Source: Microbacterium foliorum
GTDB taxonomy: Bacteria > Actinomycetota > Actinomycetes > Actinomycetales > Microbacteriaceae
Direction of reading: 5' to 3'
NCBI RefSeq assembly: GCF_006385575.1
Contig: NZ_CP041040.1
Coordinates: forward strand, 2,604,001-2,668,000
DNA: 64,000 nucleotides
Shown: piece after piece, positions 43,699 to 52,334 of the stretch
Numbering within the stretch: position 1 is the stretch's first letter
How the letters are laid out: every line of letters starts with the position of its first letter
Program-made: the position numbers and the translations under genes
The notes under the pieces: model-generated
Seen by the model: the letters and a program-made list of their open reading frames with translations, nothing else
The model's database searches: none
Told to the model about the DNA's origin: nothing

Positions 43699-44458
43699 TC
43701 ACCGTCGGAGGGTGCGCCCCGTTGCCTCTTCAAGAAGCTTCACCGCGAGCAGTTCGCCTGGCTCGGGGCCGAAGCGTTCCAGCGCAGCCTGATGCGCTCG
43801 CGCGGATGCGTCTAGGACGTCGGACGCGACGCCCGCGGTCTTGCTCATCTGGGACACGGTGCTGAGTTCCTCGACGACTCGGTCAATGCCGAACGTCTCC
43901 AGGTAGTCACCCTCGAGGTGTCGATCCGCGTGGTTATCGAGGTATCGGCTGCCGCCGGCGCTGTCCCGCAACAGGAGATGGAGGTCGGCAGCGGAGAGTC
44001 CCAGACCTTGACCGATGAGCATGGCCTCAGATGCTGCCACGGCAAGAGCGTCGAACGGCGTCTTCGGGGGTGCCGCCGATAGGCGCTGAGACCACGCCAA
44101 TGCCGTATTTCTCTGCACTGGCAGCAAGATCTCTTGTGGTCTCGGGGTCTCCGGAGGTCATGTCGATCCACAGGGAGCCCGCAGCAAGGTGCGGGAACGT
44201 ACCGGCCATGGTCGCTTGTAGTTCTCGCGGACCCGGGAGGACGGTCACAAAGACGTCCGAGGAGGCGGCAAGGGCGCGCAGGGTTGCTGACCAGCGCAGG
44301 TCCGGCGTGCTCGACGCCCTCTCGGGGTCGATATCGAAGGCGTTGACAGAGAACGACCGAGCGAGAGACCTCGCTATCGGTGTACCCATCCGCCCGAGGC
44401 CAGCGATTCCGATAGTCGGATCTGACGGGCTTGTGTGCCCCGATTGTCGTCTTGCCAT
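43699..44458 (-). pseudogene. NAD(P)-dependent 3-hydroxyisobutyrate dehydrogenase-type protein, internally deleted and frameshifted
   Basis: The first frame (from 44458) has the Rossmann start TIGIAGLGRMGTPIARSLA and runs to VSAPIGGTPEDA. A second frame then supplies the C-terminal helical domain from PFDALAVAASEAMLIGQGLGLSAADL to 43699. The normal stretch of some 50-60 residues between the APxxGG loop and the Lys/Asn catalytic helix is missing, and the frames differ. The enzyme cannot be active. Confidence 0.82.
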
Positions 44459-44522
44459 CCACCCACTGTGCCATCAGGCCTGTGCCCGGACCGCGCTTCG
44501 GTGCGGGACTATTCGATAGCGC

Positions 44523-45914
44523 TTACTCGCAGGCGACGCCGTCTCCGTCTCTGTCCAACTTCCGGCTGTATCCGGGCGACCCTGCGTACAGGGGCGAAGC
44601 GCCTGCGGCGCGCACCGCGTCGCAGTTCGCGTAGAACGTGCTCTCAGGCGGGGCCGGAGCAGGTGCAGGCTCTGCGGGAGCCGGTGCGGGCTGCGCGGGT
44701 GGCGGTGTGGGCTGCACGGGTACCGGTGCGGGATCAGGCTGCACGGGCGCGGGTTCCGGTGCCGGCTGCGGAGCCGGTGCGGCGAAAGCAGAGCTCGGCG
44801 CGGGCTCGTCCGGGCAGGTCTCGAGCACGCGCATCATGGCGTCGCGTTCCGCCTGCGTCACCCACAGGCCGTAGGTGGCCTTCACCGCTACCTGACGTGC
44901 GACGTATGTGCAGCGGTAGTCGCGGTTGGCGGGCAACCACGTTGCCGCGTCGCCGTCGCCCTTCTGCGCGTTGGCTGCACCGTTGACCGCGAGGAGGTTC
45001 AGCGGGTCGTTCGCGAACGTCGCGCGCTGATCTGCCGTGAGCTGCTGAGCGCCTTTCTGCCATGCGTCGGACAGCGACACGACGTGGTCAATCTGCACCA
45101 GCTCAGAGGTTCCCTGTCCGCGGACGAACAGCATCTCGGCGCCCGTGAACGGGTCGAGGAACGATCCGGAGGTTACTCGGCACGGCCCCGACCTGACCAG
45201 GTCCGCGAGGTCGCGGGCCAGAATGTCGTTCCGCGTATCACAGCCGTTGCGGTCCACGTCGAGCCAGCGCTGACCAAACTCGTCGCGGTCATACCCTGTC
45301 TTCGGAGCGCGGCCCTTCACCTCCAGCGTCGCGAGAACGGCAAGAGCCGGCTGGTCAGCCGTCGCGGACATGTCCTTCGCCGTGCCCGCCTCGCCGGCAA
45401 AAGCTACGGGCGCTGCTGCGTCATCTGCGAACGGTGTCGGCGTGGGCGTTGGTGCCGGGGTGATGACCGGTGTCGTGACGGATACCGGCTCGTCACTTGC
45501 CGAGCTGTCGTCCGTCGGATACACGGCGGTGCTGATGCTCCCCGCGACGAAGAAGACGACGGCGGACGTAACGGTCCAGATCACTGCACGCTTCCGAGAC
45601 GTGAAGCGCAGCCAAGTTGGGGAGTTACGTGCGAGCGCGACGACCCCAGTGATTGCCACGACAAGCGCGATCAACGCGACCAGAGGCGAGAGGAACACCG
45701 TGGCGAGGACTGCGACCAAGCCGCCAGCCATGAGCGTCCAGGTGGGAATCCTCCGCTTCATCGCCGCGACCGGAACGCTTCCCGCGGGCGGAGGAAGCAA
45801 GCCGGTCGGTGGCGGCGGCGGGGCGGTCTGCGCCGTCCATTGCTGTCCATCCCACCAGCGCGTCTGATTCGTGTTCTCAGGGTCGGGGAACCAGCCGGCA
45901 GGAGGAGCACTCAA
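44523..45914 (-). CDS. DUF2510 membrane protein with HNH nuclease-like and excalibur domains
   Basis: The 463-residue protein has, in order, a DUF2510 segment (PPAGWFPDPENTNQTRWWDGQQWT), two or three membrane helices (residues about 55-130), a Thr/Pro linker, and a DUF1524/HNH-like domain with LVQIDHVVSLSDAWQKGA ... NDPLNLLAVNGAANAQKGD. These are followed by a long Pro/Ala repeat and a C-terminal excalibur domain with the calcium-binding-like DRDGDGVACE. The nuclease part would lie outside the membrane. A TTG start overlaps the stop of the DUF4236 gene (TTGA). Confidence 0.85.
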   Translation of the reverse strand: MSAPPAGWFPDPENTNQTRWWDGQQWTAQTAPPPPPTGLLPPPAGSVPVAAMKRRIPTWTLMAGGLVAVLATVFLSPLVALIALVVAITGVVALARNSPTWLRFTSRKRAVIWTVTSAVVFFVAGSISTAVYPTDDSSASDEPVSVTTPVITPAPTPTPTPFADDAAAPVAFAGEAGTAKDMSATADQPALAVLATLEVKGRAPKTGYDRDEFGQRWLDVDRNGCDTRNDILARDLADLVRSGPCRVTSGSFLDPFTGAEMLFVRGQGTSELVQIDHVVSLSDAWQKGAQQLTADQRATFANDPLNLLAVNGAANAQKGDGDAATWLPANRDYRCTYVARQVAVKATYGLWVTQAERDAMMRVLETCPDEPAPSSAFAAPAPQPAPEPAPVQPDPAPVPVQPTPPPAQPAPAPAEPAPAPAPPESTFYANCDAVRAAGASPLYAGSPGYSRKLDRDGDGVACE

Positions 45915-46924
45915 GAAGTCACCGCGGCGAGCATGTCGGTGAGTCCGGGGTAGGCGGCGTTGTCTGCGAGAACCCGCTCGTAGTCTTTCCGCGCCATCGC
46001 CTTCTTGCCCTCAGCAAGATAGGTGTGCCCCCTGGCGACGAGCGCGAGGTGACGCAGCTCGACCGGGCGCGACCGCACGCGAAGCGCTTCCTTCAGGGCT
46101 TCACGGGCCGCCTCGTAGTATCCCTGCTCGCGCAGGGCGGTGCCTCGTTGGATCAGAAGGAACGTCGCTGCCACGTCGTCATTGGCAAGCCCGTTGGTCA
46201 CGTCGACGATGTCGGCCCATCGTTCCTGGTCGGCGTAGAGCTCGGCGAGGGACACGGCCGCGACCGTCGTGGGCTCGAGCGCTTCAACAATGGCCACGGC
46301 TCGACCCGAATCTCCTGCTGCCTGCTCCAGTTCGGCAGCCAGCAGCCCGAGCGCCTGGCGGTCCCATCGCATCACAGCCGTGACCCCGGTAGCGATGGGG
46401 ATGCTGACCTCGGACGTCTCCACGTACTTGGTGATGAACGGGTCCGCCGCGGGGTCGTACCCGGTGTCGAAGAGCCATCCGAGCAGCACCCGAGCGCGCG
46501 CATCATCGCGGGTCGGTGCGGCCACTCGGAGCACCTCGACCATCGCGGCCGTCGGTGCGGCCGTCGGGGTCTGCTGACCAACGGCGTGGATAGCGGCGGC
46601 ATCAGCCGGCCCGCTGAGCTGCTTGAACAGCTGCTTCTCCCACGCAGGAGCAGTGAGGCCGGGCTTGACCTTCTTTGGCTTGGGAGGCGCCACCGGTTGC
46701 GGCTGCTGGCGAGGACGCGGAGTGGGGCGTTTTGCGTTGACGCTCGAAGACTTCGTGTGGGAGATTCCGGTGCCGGGGATGCCGACGGTCCGCGTGACGC
46801 GACCGTTGGTGTTAACGCTGACGCGCGCACCTCGGACGCCTGCGGATACCCCGATGTTCTTGCTCGATACGTTCAGTCGCACGCCGGGCGCGATCTTGAT
46901 GGACTTGCGGACCTTGAACCCCAT
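45911..46924 (-). CDS. DUF4236 protein with TPR-like C-terminal half
   Basis: The 337-residue protein opens with a DUF4236 domain (GFKVRKSIKIAPGVRLNVSSKNIGVSAGVRGARVSVNTNGR, residues 1-55), then a basic Pro-rich linker, and a helical half with TPR-like pairs (AVSLAELYADQERWADIVDV; REQGYYEAAREALKEALRV; GKKAMARKDYERVL). DUF4236 is a small beta domain of unknown role. It is coupled to the membrane nuclease-like gene. Confidence 0.82.
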   Translation of the reverse strand: MGFKVRKSIKIAPGVRLNVSSKNIGVSAGVRGARVSVNTNGRVTRTVGIPGTGISHTKSSSVNAKRPTPRPRQQPQPVAPPKPKKVKPGLTAPAWEKQLFKQLSGPADAAAIHAVGQQTPTAAPTAAMVEVLRVAAPTRDDARARVLLGWLFDTGYDPAADPFITKYVETSEVSIPIATGVTAVMRWDRQALGLLAAELEQAAGDSGRAVAIVEALEPTTVAAVSLAELYADQERWADIVDVTNGLANDDVAATFLLIQRGTALREQGYYEAAREALKEALRVRSRPVELRHLALVARGHTYLAEGKKAMARKDYERVLADNAAYPGLTDMLAAVTS

Positions 46925-47093
46925 AGTTCAGCCTCTCTAAGACAACCTTGATGATTCTATTCAGGCGCAAGCACCGGATGGTTCGTGGCCCTTCACGGTC
47001 TCGTGCCGCGAGGTGCAGCGGTCCGGCCTCAGGACGTTGATCTGGTGAGCGTGCGCACCCTTGGCGGAGGCTCACGACGCACTGCTGATGTGT

Positions 47094-47354
47094 TCAGTCG
47101 TAACTGTGATGCACGTGCCAGCCGCCCTCTCCCCGGAAGACGTCGAACACAAATGAACGCCCGGCCTCGTCAGTGGCTGGGAAGCGCCAGCCGTCGAGCT
47201 TTCGATGAGGTCCGAGCGGCGCGTTCCAGATCGAACTACGAAGCCGCGTCGGGGTGTCGGACACCTTCCACCGGCGCCCCGCGAACATCATCCGCGCAGG
47301 GATGTCGTCGACCATCCATATGGTTGCCGGAGGGTGTTCTGCCGCAGTTCTCAT
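47094..47354 (-). CDS. Small protein, probable SOS-regulated DUF6504-like
   Basis: The 86-residue protein has PARMMFAGRRWKVSDTPTRL and a Trp/His-rich end (GGWHVHHSYD), reminiscent of the DUF6504 proteins found near translesion polymerase genes. It is probably leaderless: TATTCT lies 6 nt before the ATG on the minus strand and overlaps the edge of the SOS box. Longer in-frame ORF to 47651 runs antisense over the divergent gene and is not favoured. Confidence 0.65.
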   Translation of the reverse strand: MRTAAEHPPATIWMVDDIPARMMFAGRRWKVSDTPTRLRSSIWNAPLGPHRKLDGWRFPATDEAGRSFVFDVFRGEGGWHVHHSYD

Positions 47355-47364
47355 ACCCTCAGAA

Positions 47365-47380
47365 TAGAACAAGTGTTCGA
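47365..47380. promoter_or_regulatory. LexA-type SOS box
   Basis: TAGAACAAGTGTTCGA matches the actinobacterial LexA consensus TCGAAC-N4-GTTCGA at all but one position. It lies between two divergent small genes and overlaps the likely -10 region of the minus-strand one, so LexA binding would block it and probably both. Confidence 0.8.
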
Positions 47381-47420
47381 ATGTTGCTAGCGTTGAGGAT
47401 GGCCGGAGAGAGGAGCCGGC

Positions 47421-47741
47421 ATGGGAACGAGTAAGCGGCTGGCAGCGCACTACGACCTGCGCGCGCAGCATCAGGCCATCCTCGCCGCGGCTCGTGCTGG
47501 TCCGCTCCAGTCGCTGACCGACCAAGAGTTGGCGCTGCGCGCGCAACCCGTGACTCTCTACCCGCATCCGTACGTGAGCGTGCGGGCGTGGGTGCGGTTT
47601 GGGCCGGAGGCGATCCGTGTCGATGCCAAGCTCGTCCGGTCCACGCCGCAAGCCGCCGGGGTGGAATTTCGCGCAGGTGAGCAGCTATTCCGGTGCTGGG
47701 TGTGGGGCAACGCCGTGGAAGTCAGAGATGACTCGGCGTAA
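47421..47741 (+). CDS. Small hypothetical protein, likely SOS-regulated
   Basis: A 106-residue protein with an N-terminal helical part (RLAAHYDLRAQHQAILAAARAG) and a strand-rich C-terminal part (YVSVRAWVRFGPEAIRVDAKLVRSTP; QLFRCWVWGNAVEV). AGGAG precedes the ATG. It is divergent from the 86-residue gene across the LexA box. No family recognised. Confidence 0.68.
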   Translation: MGTSKRLAAHYDLRAQHQAILAAARAGPLQSLTDQELALRAQPVTLYPHPYVSVRAWVRFGPEAIRVDAKLVRSTPQAAGVEFRAGEQLFRCWVWGNAVEVRDDSA

Positions 47742-47762
47742 CCACGACGTACTGGGGTTCGG

Positions 47763-48371
47763 TTAGGGGCGCAATCTGGCTACAAGGTGCGCGATGACGG
47801 GCGGTTCCGCGGCGATCACCTTCGGCGGGTGAGCGGAGATCGCGTACGCGGACAGCACCTGGCCGCTGTCGAGTAGCTTCGCGAAGGAGCGGGCCGCGCC
47901 CTTGTTCCAGTACCCGCAACGGATGCCTTCTTGATAGATGGCCACCGCGTTCGCGTCGAACTCGTTCTCGGGCTCACGTACAAGTTCGGCGGGCCCGATG
48001 CGAAGATCGCCGGGAGCGTGCTCGCCCCCGCGCACGCGCACGCTCCAGATGCCGAGGCGTCTCAGGGCCAGCGATCCCGCGTTGACCAGTCGGCCGGTCG
48101 AGGTTTCGGACAGCCACCACTCGCTGTGGAACTCGACAATCCTGAGGTTCGGCAGCCCGCGGTCATCTACGTGCAGCAATGCGTTGGCCTCGTCGGCTGA
48201 CAGATAGGGCGAGACGTACCCTTTGGGCGGCCCTCCGGAAGCGTAGGCGGATACCGTGATTCCCGCCGCAGTCTCGCGTCGTGAGACGAGGATCGGCTCA
48301 GCGGGGGTTCCGGCGCTGCCGGGGCTCACTGTCGGCGGACGTCGGCGCACCAACCAGTTGAGAAAGCCCAT
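47763..48371 (-). CDS. HIRAN-domain-like protein
   Basis: The 202-residue protein ends in a HIRAN-like domain (AELVREPENEFDANAVAIYQEGIRCGYWNKGAARSFAKLLDSG, about residues 130-175), a fold that recognises damaged or 3'-ended DNA. Before it is a region with GYVSPYLSADEANALLHVDDRG. ATG 48371 is preferred over in-frame starts further upstream. It is convergent with the SOS-linked small gene. Confidence 0.75.
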   Translation of the reverse strand: MGFLNWLVRRRPPTVSPGSAGTPAEPILVSRRETAAGITVSAYASGGPPKGYVSPYLSADEANALLHVDDRGLPNLRIVEFHSEWWLSETSTGRLVNAGSLALRRLGIWSVRVRGGEHAPGDLRIGPAELVREPENEFDANAVAIYQEGIRCGYWNKGAARSFAKLLDSGQVLSAYAISAHPPKVIAAEPPVIAHLVARLRP

Positions 48372-48436
48372 GCTGGAGGGTAGCTCAGCCCGCGTTTCGC
48401 TAGAACGATGAGCTGGTGGACCGTTCGCCGGTCGCT

Positions 48437-48832
48437 TCAACTGCTCCAGGCCCAGGCAGTGTGCCGCGCATCGCGCAGCACGTCATCGAGCTGCCCGCTC
48501 AAGAGCTGTTCGATGGCGCTCGGAGCTTCCTCACCCGATTCGTCATCCACGCGGGTGTGCAGCCACTGCGCCCAGGTCCACCGCCCCTTCGTACCGGTGC
48601 TCAGCACCCGGAGCACATCGCCGAGACCCGGGACCAACTGTCCATCCCAGACCTGGAACGCAGGATAGAGCAACACATCGTCGATGGTTCTCAGCTCGAG
48701 TACCGTGAGCGATGCCGCCGCCTCGGCCACGTCGGATTCCGCCCAACTGAGGACTCGAGCGAGAGACGCCGCGGTGTAGCAGGGGCCAATGATCTCGGCC
48801 CAAGGAGACGGGTTGTCGTCGCTATTGGTCAC
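48437..48832 (-). CDS. Xre/MbcA/ParS-like antitoxin-type protein
   Basis: The 131-residue protein has the pattern of RES-Xre antitoxins: a helix-turn-helix-like start (YTAASLARVLSWAESDVAEAAASLTVLELRTIDDVLLYPAFQVWDGQLVPGLGDVLRVL) and the C-terminal toxin-binding helices (SAIEQLLSGQLDDVLRDARHTAWAW). No RES-domain toxin is next to it; its partner seems to be the metallophosphoesterase, whose stop it overlaps (GTGA). Confidence 0.78.
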   Translation of the reverse strand: MTNSDDNPSPWAEIIGPCYTAASLARVLSWAESDVAEAAASLTVLELRTIDDVLLYPAFQVWDGQLVPGLGDVLRVLSTGTKGRWTWAQWLHTRVDDESGEEAPSAIEQLLSGQLDDVLRDARHTAWAWSS

Positions 48833-49827
48833 AGCTCGTCCTTTGGGAGCTGTGTGTGTCGGCGAACGACATCGTCGATGATCTCGTCGAGGGTCCGCCG
48901 CCCATCGACGTAGTCCTGCGCGTCACGCAGAGCCTGAGGGGTGGGCTTGAGTCCGTCCAGCGTTGCCTCGTGCAGCGACTCGGCGACATTGCGGATCCTG
49001 CGGTCGCGGTCGATGTCGGCCCGCTCAGTCATGCCGCGGATGATGGCAAGGCTCGGAGTCGCCATCTTGAGCGTGGGCATATCGAGGATCGCCAGGTTGC
49101 CTTCCTGCCCGTCCCGTCCGAGGCTCGCGACCCGACGGCCGTCATTCGTCTTCCCGCCGGCGGGCACGTGCATATGCCCGTGGGCGAGTAGCTCGGGTCG
49201 CACTGCGTCCCAGACTTCACTCACTCGCGCTCGAGACGCCGCAGACGCCTCGAGCGCAGCGTCCGGGAAGCGGTGGGGATTCGTCTTCAGGATCTCGCGA
49301 ACCGGACGGACGGGCGTACCCGCCGGTCCTTCGTGGGTGAGCATCAGGTCGGCGGGTCCTCCCGCGATGGCTGCGGCGATGTGCTCATCGGTGATTGCCT
49401 CGTCCGGCCACCAGGTCAGTCCCTCAATGCGGGACCGACGGTCTACCGACGCGGCGCCACCCAGGGACAGAACTCGACGACCGCCGATGGTCAAGCGAGC
49501 CGGTCGCGGGAGGAACCAGGTGAGCTTCGAGACGCGCACGGCGTGACCTGGACGCTGGTTGAGAAGCGGGCTGATCTGGTCGAATGGCTCGTGGTTGCCT
49601 ACGGTCACGAGGATGCGCTCGATACCGGTCTCGGCAAAGATCTCGTCTATCTCTGCTTCTGGCATGGACCAGTCGCCGAGATGCAGCATGGTCGTCACGT
49701 CTGACGCGAGGTAAGGGAGGACCCGGGCAATCGTGCGAGCCCAGCCAATGTTGCCGTGCCAGTCGCCGCAGACCGCCACACGCTGGTCCGGCAACGCGGT
49801 GGTTGAGGTGTACTCAAGCGCTCTCAT
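48829..49827 (-). CDS. Metallophosphoesterase with VbhA-like C-terminal tail
   Basis: The 332-residue protein has all calcineurin-type motifs: CGDWHGN, LHLGDWS, VGNHE, MLTHEGP and GHMHV. The last 50 or so residues (NVAESLHEATLDGLKPTPQALRDAQDYVDGRRTLDEIIDDVV) resemble the VbhA antitoxin helix bundle. It is the middle gene of a three-gene operon with ATGA/GTGA overlaps on both sides. It may be an effector nuclease or phosphatase held by the adjacent antitoxin-like protein; the substrate is unknown. Confidence 0.82.
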   Translation of the reverse strand: MRALEYTSTTALPDQRVAVCGDWHGNIGWARTIARVLPYLASDVTTMLHLGDWSMPEAEIDEIFAETGIERILVTVGNHEPFDQISPLLNQRPGHAVRVSKLTWFLPRPARLTIGGRRVLSLGGAASVDRRSRIEGLTWWPDEAITDEHIAAAIAGGPADLMLTHEGPAGTPVRPVREILKTNPHRFPDAALEASAASRARVSEVWDAVRPELLAHGHMHVPAGGKTNDGRRVASLGRDGQEGNLAILDMPTLKMATPSLAIIRGMTERADIDRDRRIRNVAESLHEATLDGLKPTPQALRDAQDYVDGRRTLDEIIDDVVRRHTQLPKDEL

Positions 49828-50225
49828 CGGGCCCTCGCTGCCTGCCGTGCACGGGAGCGCTCGCGGAACGTCGGGCCCACTCGTAGACTGCGCTCGACGC
49901 CTGGATCCCAACTGATCCAGCCGCGCCTCTTCCACTGAATCGCCACATGCAGACGGAACGCATGGTGAATCGAGGCACGCGCGGGATAGGTGAGGCCGGC
50001 CGGCCACTCCGGGTGAAGCGGCTCGTGGGTGAAGAGCTCGGCGAACAACTCGGAGAACGTCGGTCCGCGCCCCGTCCGCCGGCGAACCCGGGCGATAAAG
50101 ATGCCCGCCGCGAGACCCAGCCGGTCCGCACGCGCATCGGCAGTGAGCGACTCGAACGCCTCGCTCCAAGTATCGGGCGCTTGGACCTCCGTAGCGCTCC
50201 ACCAGATCGGTCGCGAATCAGTCAC
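49824..50225 (-). CDS. Small basic protein, predicted DNA-binding, first gene of the operon
   Basis: The 133-residue protein starts at GTG 50225 with GGAG 5 nt upstream. The segment GRGPTFSELFAELF ... SIHHAFRLHVAIQWKRRGWISWDPGVERSLRVGPTFRERSR looks like a winged helix with a basic tail. No family is recognised. Its end overlaps the phosphoesterase ATG. It could regulate the operon. Confidence 0.6.
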   Translation of the reverse strand: MTDSRPIWWSATEVQAPDTWSEAFESLTADARADRLGLAAGIFIARVRRRTGRGPTFSELFAELFTHEPLHPEWPAGLTYPARASIHHAFRLHVAIQWKRRGWISWDPGVERSLRVGPTFRERSRARQAARAR

Positions 50226-50596
50226 TGCTACTCCACAATCGGGGTCGACCTGAACGAGACCTACACACCGAGGCGACCCGGAGCCGATGCGCAGCGGCAC
50301 GTGCAGGTCGAGCCGCGCGGCATGCGCTCAGCCGAAGGAATGATTGCTTCGTAGCGCTACTGATTATGCCATATCGCATACTCTCCGCGGAGACCCTCCG
50401 ACGGGAGAACGAGGCTCTTCGACCGCCAGCGAGGTCACTCTCGACACTTTGCGGGCGAGAGAACTGCACTCCCGGGATCGCACGCAGCGATGGGTCGCAC
50501 ATGACACGCGCGCGTCATCGGTTCACGCGTCCATCGCGCGGTGATAATTCTTGAGACCAAGCCACACAACGGCATGTCGGTGACCGGAGGTAACCT
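50226..50596. other. Divergent regulatory region of two island modules
   Basis: 371 bp between the phosphoesterase operon (minus) and the DprA-like gene (plus). It holds the palindrome at 50365-50380 and a -10-like GATAAT at 50543-50548 about 50 nt before the dprA-like start. Short frames in it (such as 50366-50554) show no gene-like features. Confidence 0.5.
50365..50380. promoter_or_regulatory. Palindrome TATGC-N6-GCATA, copy 1
   Basis: TATGCCATATCGCATA, with the same half-sites and spacing as the site at 52652-52667. The two sites bracket the DprA-like/phosphoribosyltransferase/XRE module and are the natural candidates for binding by the small XRE protein. Confidence 0.6.
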
Positions 50597-51511
50597 GTGT
50601 TCATGCGAGCCCCCGAAGACAGCCTGGCACTGCTCGCCCTCGCGAGCCGCCCGAAATTTTCTTGGGCATCGACGCGCCTGCAGATCGAGCAGCTCGGCTC
50701 CCCCACCGCGGTTCTGGACGCCTCCTATGACGGGCAGCTCATCAACGGTGAACGTGACGGCGAACTCCAAACAGCCGCGTCGATGGTTGCGGATCTTGAG
50801 CGACGGTCAATTCATGTATCGACCGTCGTGAGCGACGACTACCCCGCGGCCCTCCGCACAGTCCACGATGCCCCACCTGTGCTCTATTGGCAGGGAGCAC
50901 TCTCGAGCCGGGACAACGACGCAGTGGCAATCGTCGGGACGCGCCAACCGAGCCAGGGCGGCGAAGCCTTCGCTCGCGACCTCGCACGAATCCTCGCCAG
51001 TCACGACGTTCCCGTCGTGAGCGGCCTCGCCCGAGGCATCGACACGGTTGCGATCAGAGCATCCCTCGAGGCCGGCGGCCGCACAGTGGCAGTCATCGGT
51101 ACCGGACATGGTGTCTATTACCCGCGCGAGAATGCCTCTCTCCAGGACGAGTTGGCCCGAGACCACCTCCTGTTGTCTCAGTTTCCCCCGGGCGCCTCGG
51201 CGAGCAAGCGATCCTTCCCAATGCGCAACGTGGTCATGTCCGGCTTCTCGTCTGCGACCGTTATCGCCGAGGCCGGCGAGACATCAGGCACCAGAATTCA
51301 AGCACGTGCCGCACTCAAGCACGGGCGCCCGCTGATCCTGAGCGCACACGTCGCGCGGACAATCGCGTGGGCACAGGACATACTCAAGGGTGGCTACGAC
51401 GTATCCGTGGCCGAGGACGCCAATGATGCCGCAGACCTGGTGCTCGCACTTCATCGGAGGCGAGACCAAGCTGCCCAGGGATCATTCTTCGGCGCTCTCC
51501 TCGCGTCGTGA
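50597..51511 (+). CDS. DprA/Smf-like Rossmann-fold protein
   Basis: The 304-residue protein has the DprA Rossmann core: YPAALRTVHDAPPVLYWQG, VAIVGTRQPSQGGEAFARDLARIL, VVSGLARGIDTVAIRASLEAGGRTVAVIGTG, YPRENASLQDELARDHLLLSQFPPG and VIAEAGETSGTRIQARAALKHGRPLI. The GTG at 50597 has GGAGG 6 nt upstream. Its position in a mobile island, coupled to a phosphoribosyltransferase-like gene, suggests a role other than natural transformation. Confidence 0.85.
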   Translation: MFMRAPEDSLALLALASRPKFSWASTRLQIEQLGSPTAVLDASYDGQLINGERDGELQTAASMVADLERRSIHVSTVVSDDYPAALRTVHDAPPVLYWQGALSSRDNDAVAIVGTRQPSQGGEAFARDLARILASHDVPVVSGLARGIDTVAIRASLEAGGRTVAVIGTGHGVYYPRENASLQDELARDHLLLSQFPPGASASKRSFPMRNVVMSGFSSATVIAEAGETSGTRIQARAALKHGRPLILSAHVARTIAWAQDILKGGYDVSVAEDANDAADLVLALHRRRDQAAQGSFFGALLAS

Positions 51512-52263
51512 GCGACTCTGAGTTTGACGAGCCCGAGCGCGTCATCCGGGGCGCATACCGGAACGTTCCCGCGCACACCCCCGGGCTCTGCGTACGCTGC
51601 TCCGCCCCGACGTCGTCTCCGAGTTACAACCACTGCGTTCCCTGCGAAGCGTTCCAGCGGTCCGGCATTCAACTCGCTCGCGGGGGTGTCGTCGCACTCA
51701 GCTGGGCGCCCATGGATTCCCAGGGCTATCAAGACCTGCGGCAATACAAGGAAGCGACCGTATCCCCGGACCAGCTCGGACGCCTGCGAACCATGTTCGC
51801 CTTGGCGTTTACTCGCCACACCGACTGTCTAGCAAAGCGCGACGCCGACCATCCACTCGCAATCGCTCACATACCGAGCACGAGTGGCCTCCGACCGGGA
51901 CCTCACCCCTTTGAGCAGAACATCGTGAACATGCTGAGCTCGAATGTGCCACGAGCCACTGCTCGCTACGTCGGACCCGTCGGCGGAACGAGAAACTCCA
52001 GACGAACCCTGAGTCCGGAGCACTGGGAAATCGACCTCCCTCCTGGGACTGGCAAAGTGCTCGTCCTCGACGACACGTGGGTCACTGGAGGGCACGCCGA
52101 GTCTGTGGCGGCAGCATTCGAGCAGCGAGGTGTTGCGGCCAGAATCGTCGTTCTCGGCCGGGCACTCGACCCGTCCAGGAACGACCATGGGGCATTTCTT
52201 CGCGCAAATCCTGCCGCACCGTTCGACAGCAGCATCTGCCCCGTTCACCGCGTGATCCACTAG
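51508..52263 (+). CDS. Phosphoribosyltransferase-like protein with N-terminal zinc knuckle
   Basis: The 251-residue protein has a Cys-rich start (GLCVRCSAPTS ... NHCVPCEAF), as in ComF-type proteins, and a C-terminal phosphoribosyltransferase signature VLVLDDTWVTGGHAESVAAAF. It is coupled to the DprA-like gene by GTGA. The acceptor base, if any, is unknown. Together the two proteins resemble the DprA-phosphoribosyltransferase pairs seen in predicted conflict loci. Confidence 0.8.
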   Translation: MSDSEFDEPERVIRGAYRNVPAHTPGLCVRCSAPTSSPSYNHCVPCEAFQRSGIQLARGGVVALSWAPMDSQGYQDLRQYKEATVSPDQLGRLRTMFALAFTRHTDCLAKRDADHPLAIAHIPSTSGLRPGPHPFEQNIVNMLSSNVPRATARYVGPVGGTRNSRRTLSPEHWEIDLPPGTGKVLVLDDTWVTGGHAESVAAAFEQRGVAARIVVLGRALDPSRNDHGAFLRANPAAPFDSSICPVHRVIH

Positions 52264-52334
52264 TTGTTCCGGGCGATGATGCCCACCCATTCCGTCAGCG
52301 CCAGACATGGGGCGGCCAGTAACCGCTGCGGTCG

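Noticed and set aside
50366..50554. 62-residue frame starting in the palindrome upstream of the DprA-like gene
   Set aside because: No ribosome site, no family features, and its first codons are the palindrome itself.
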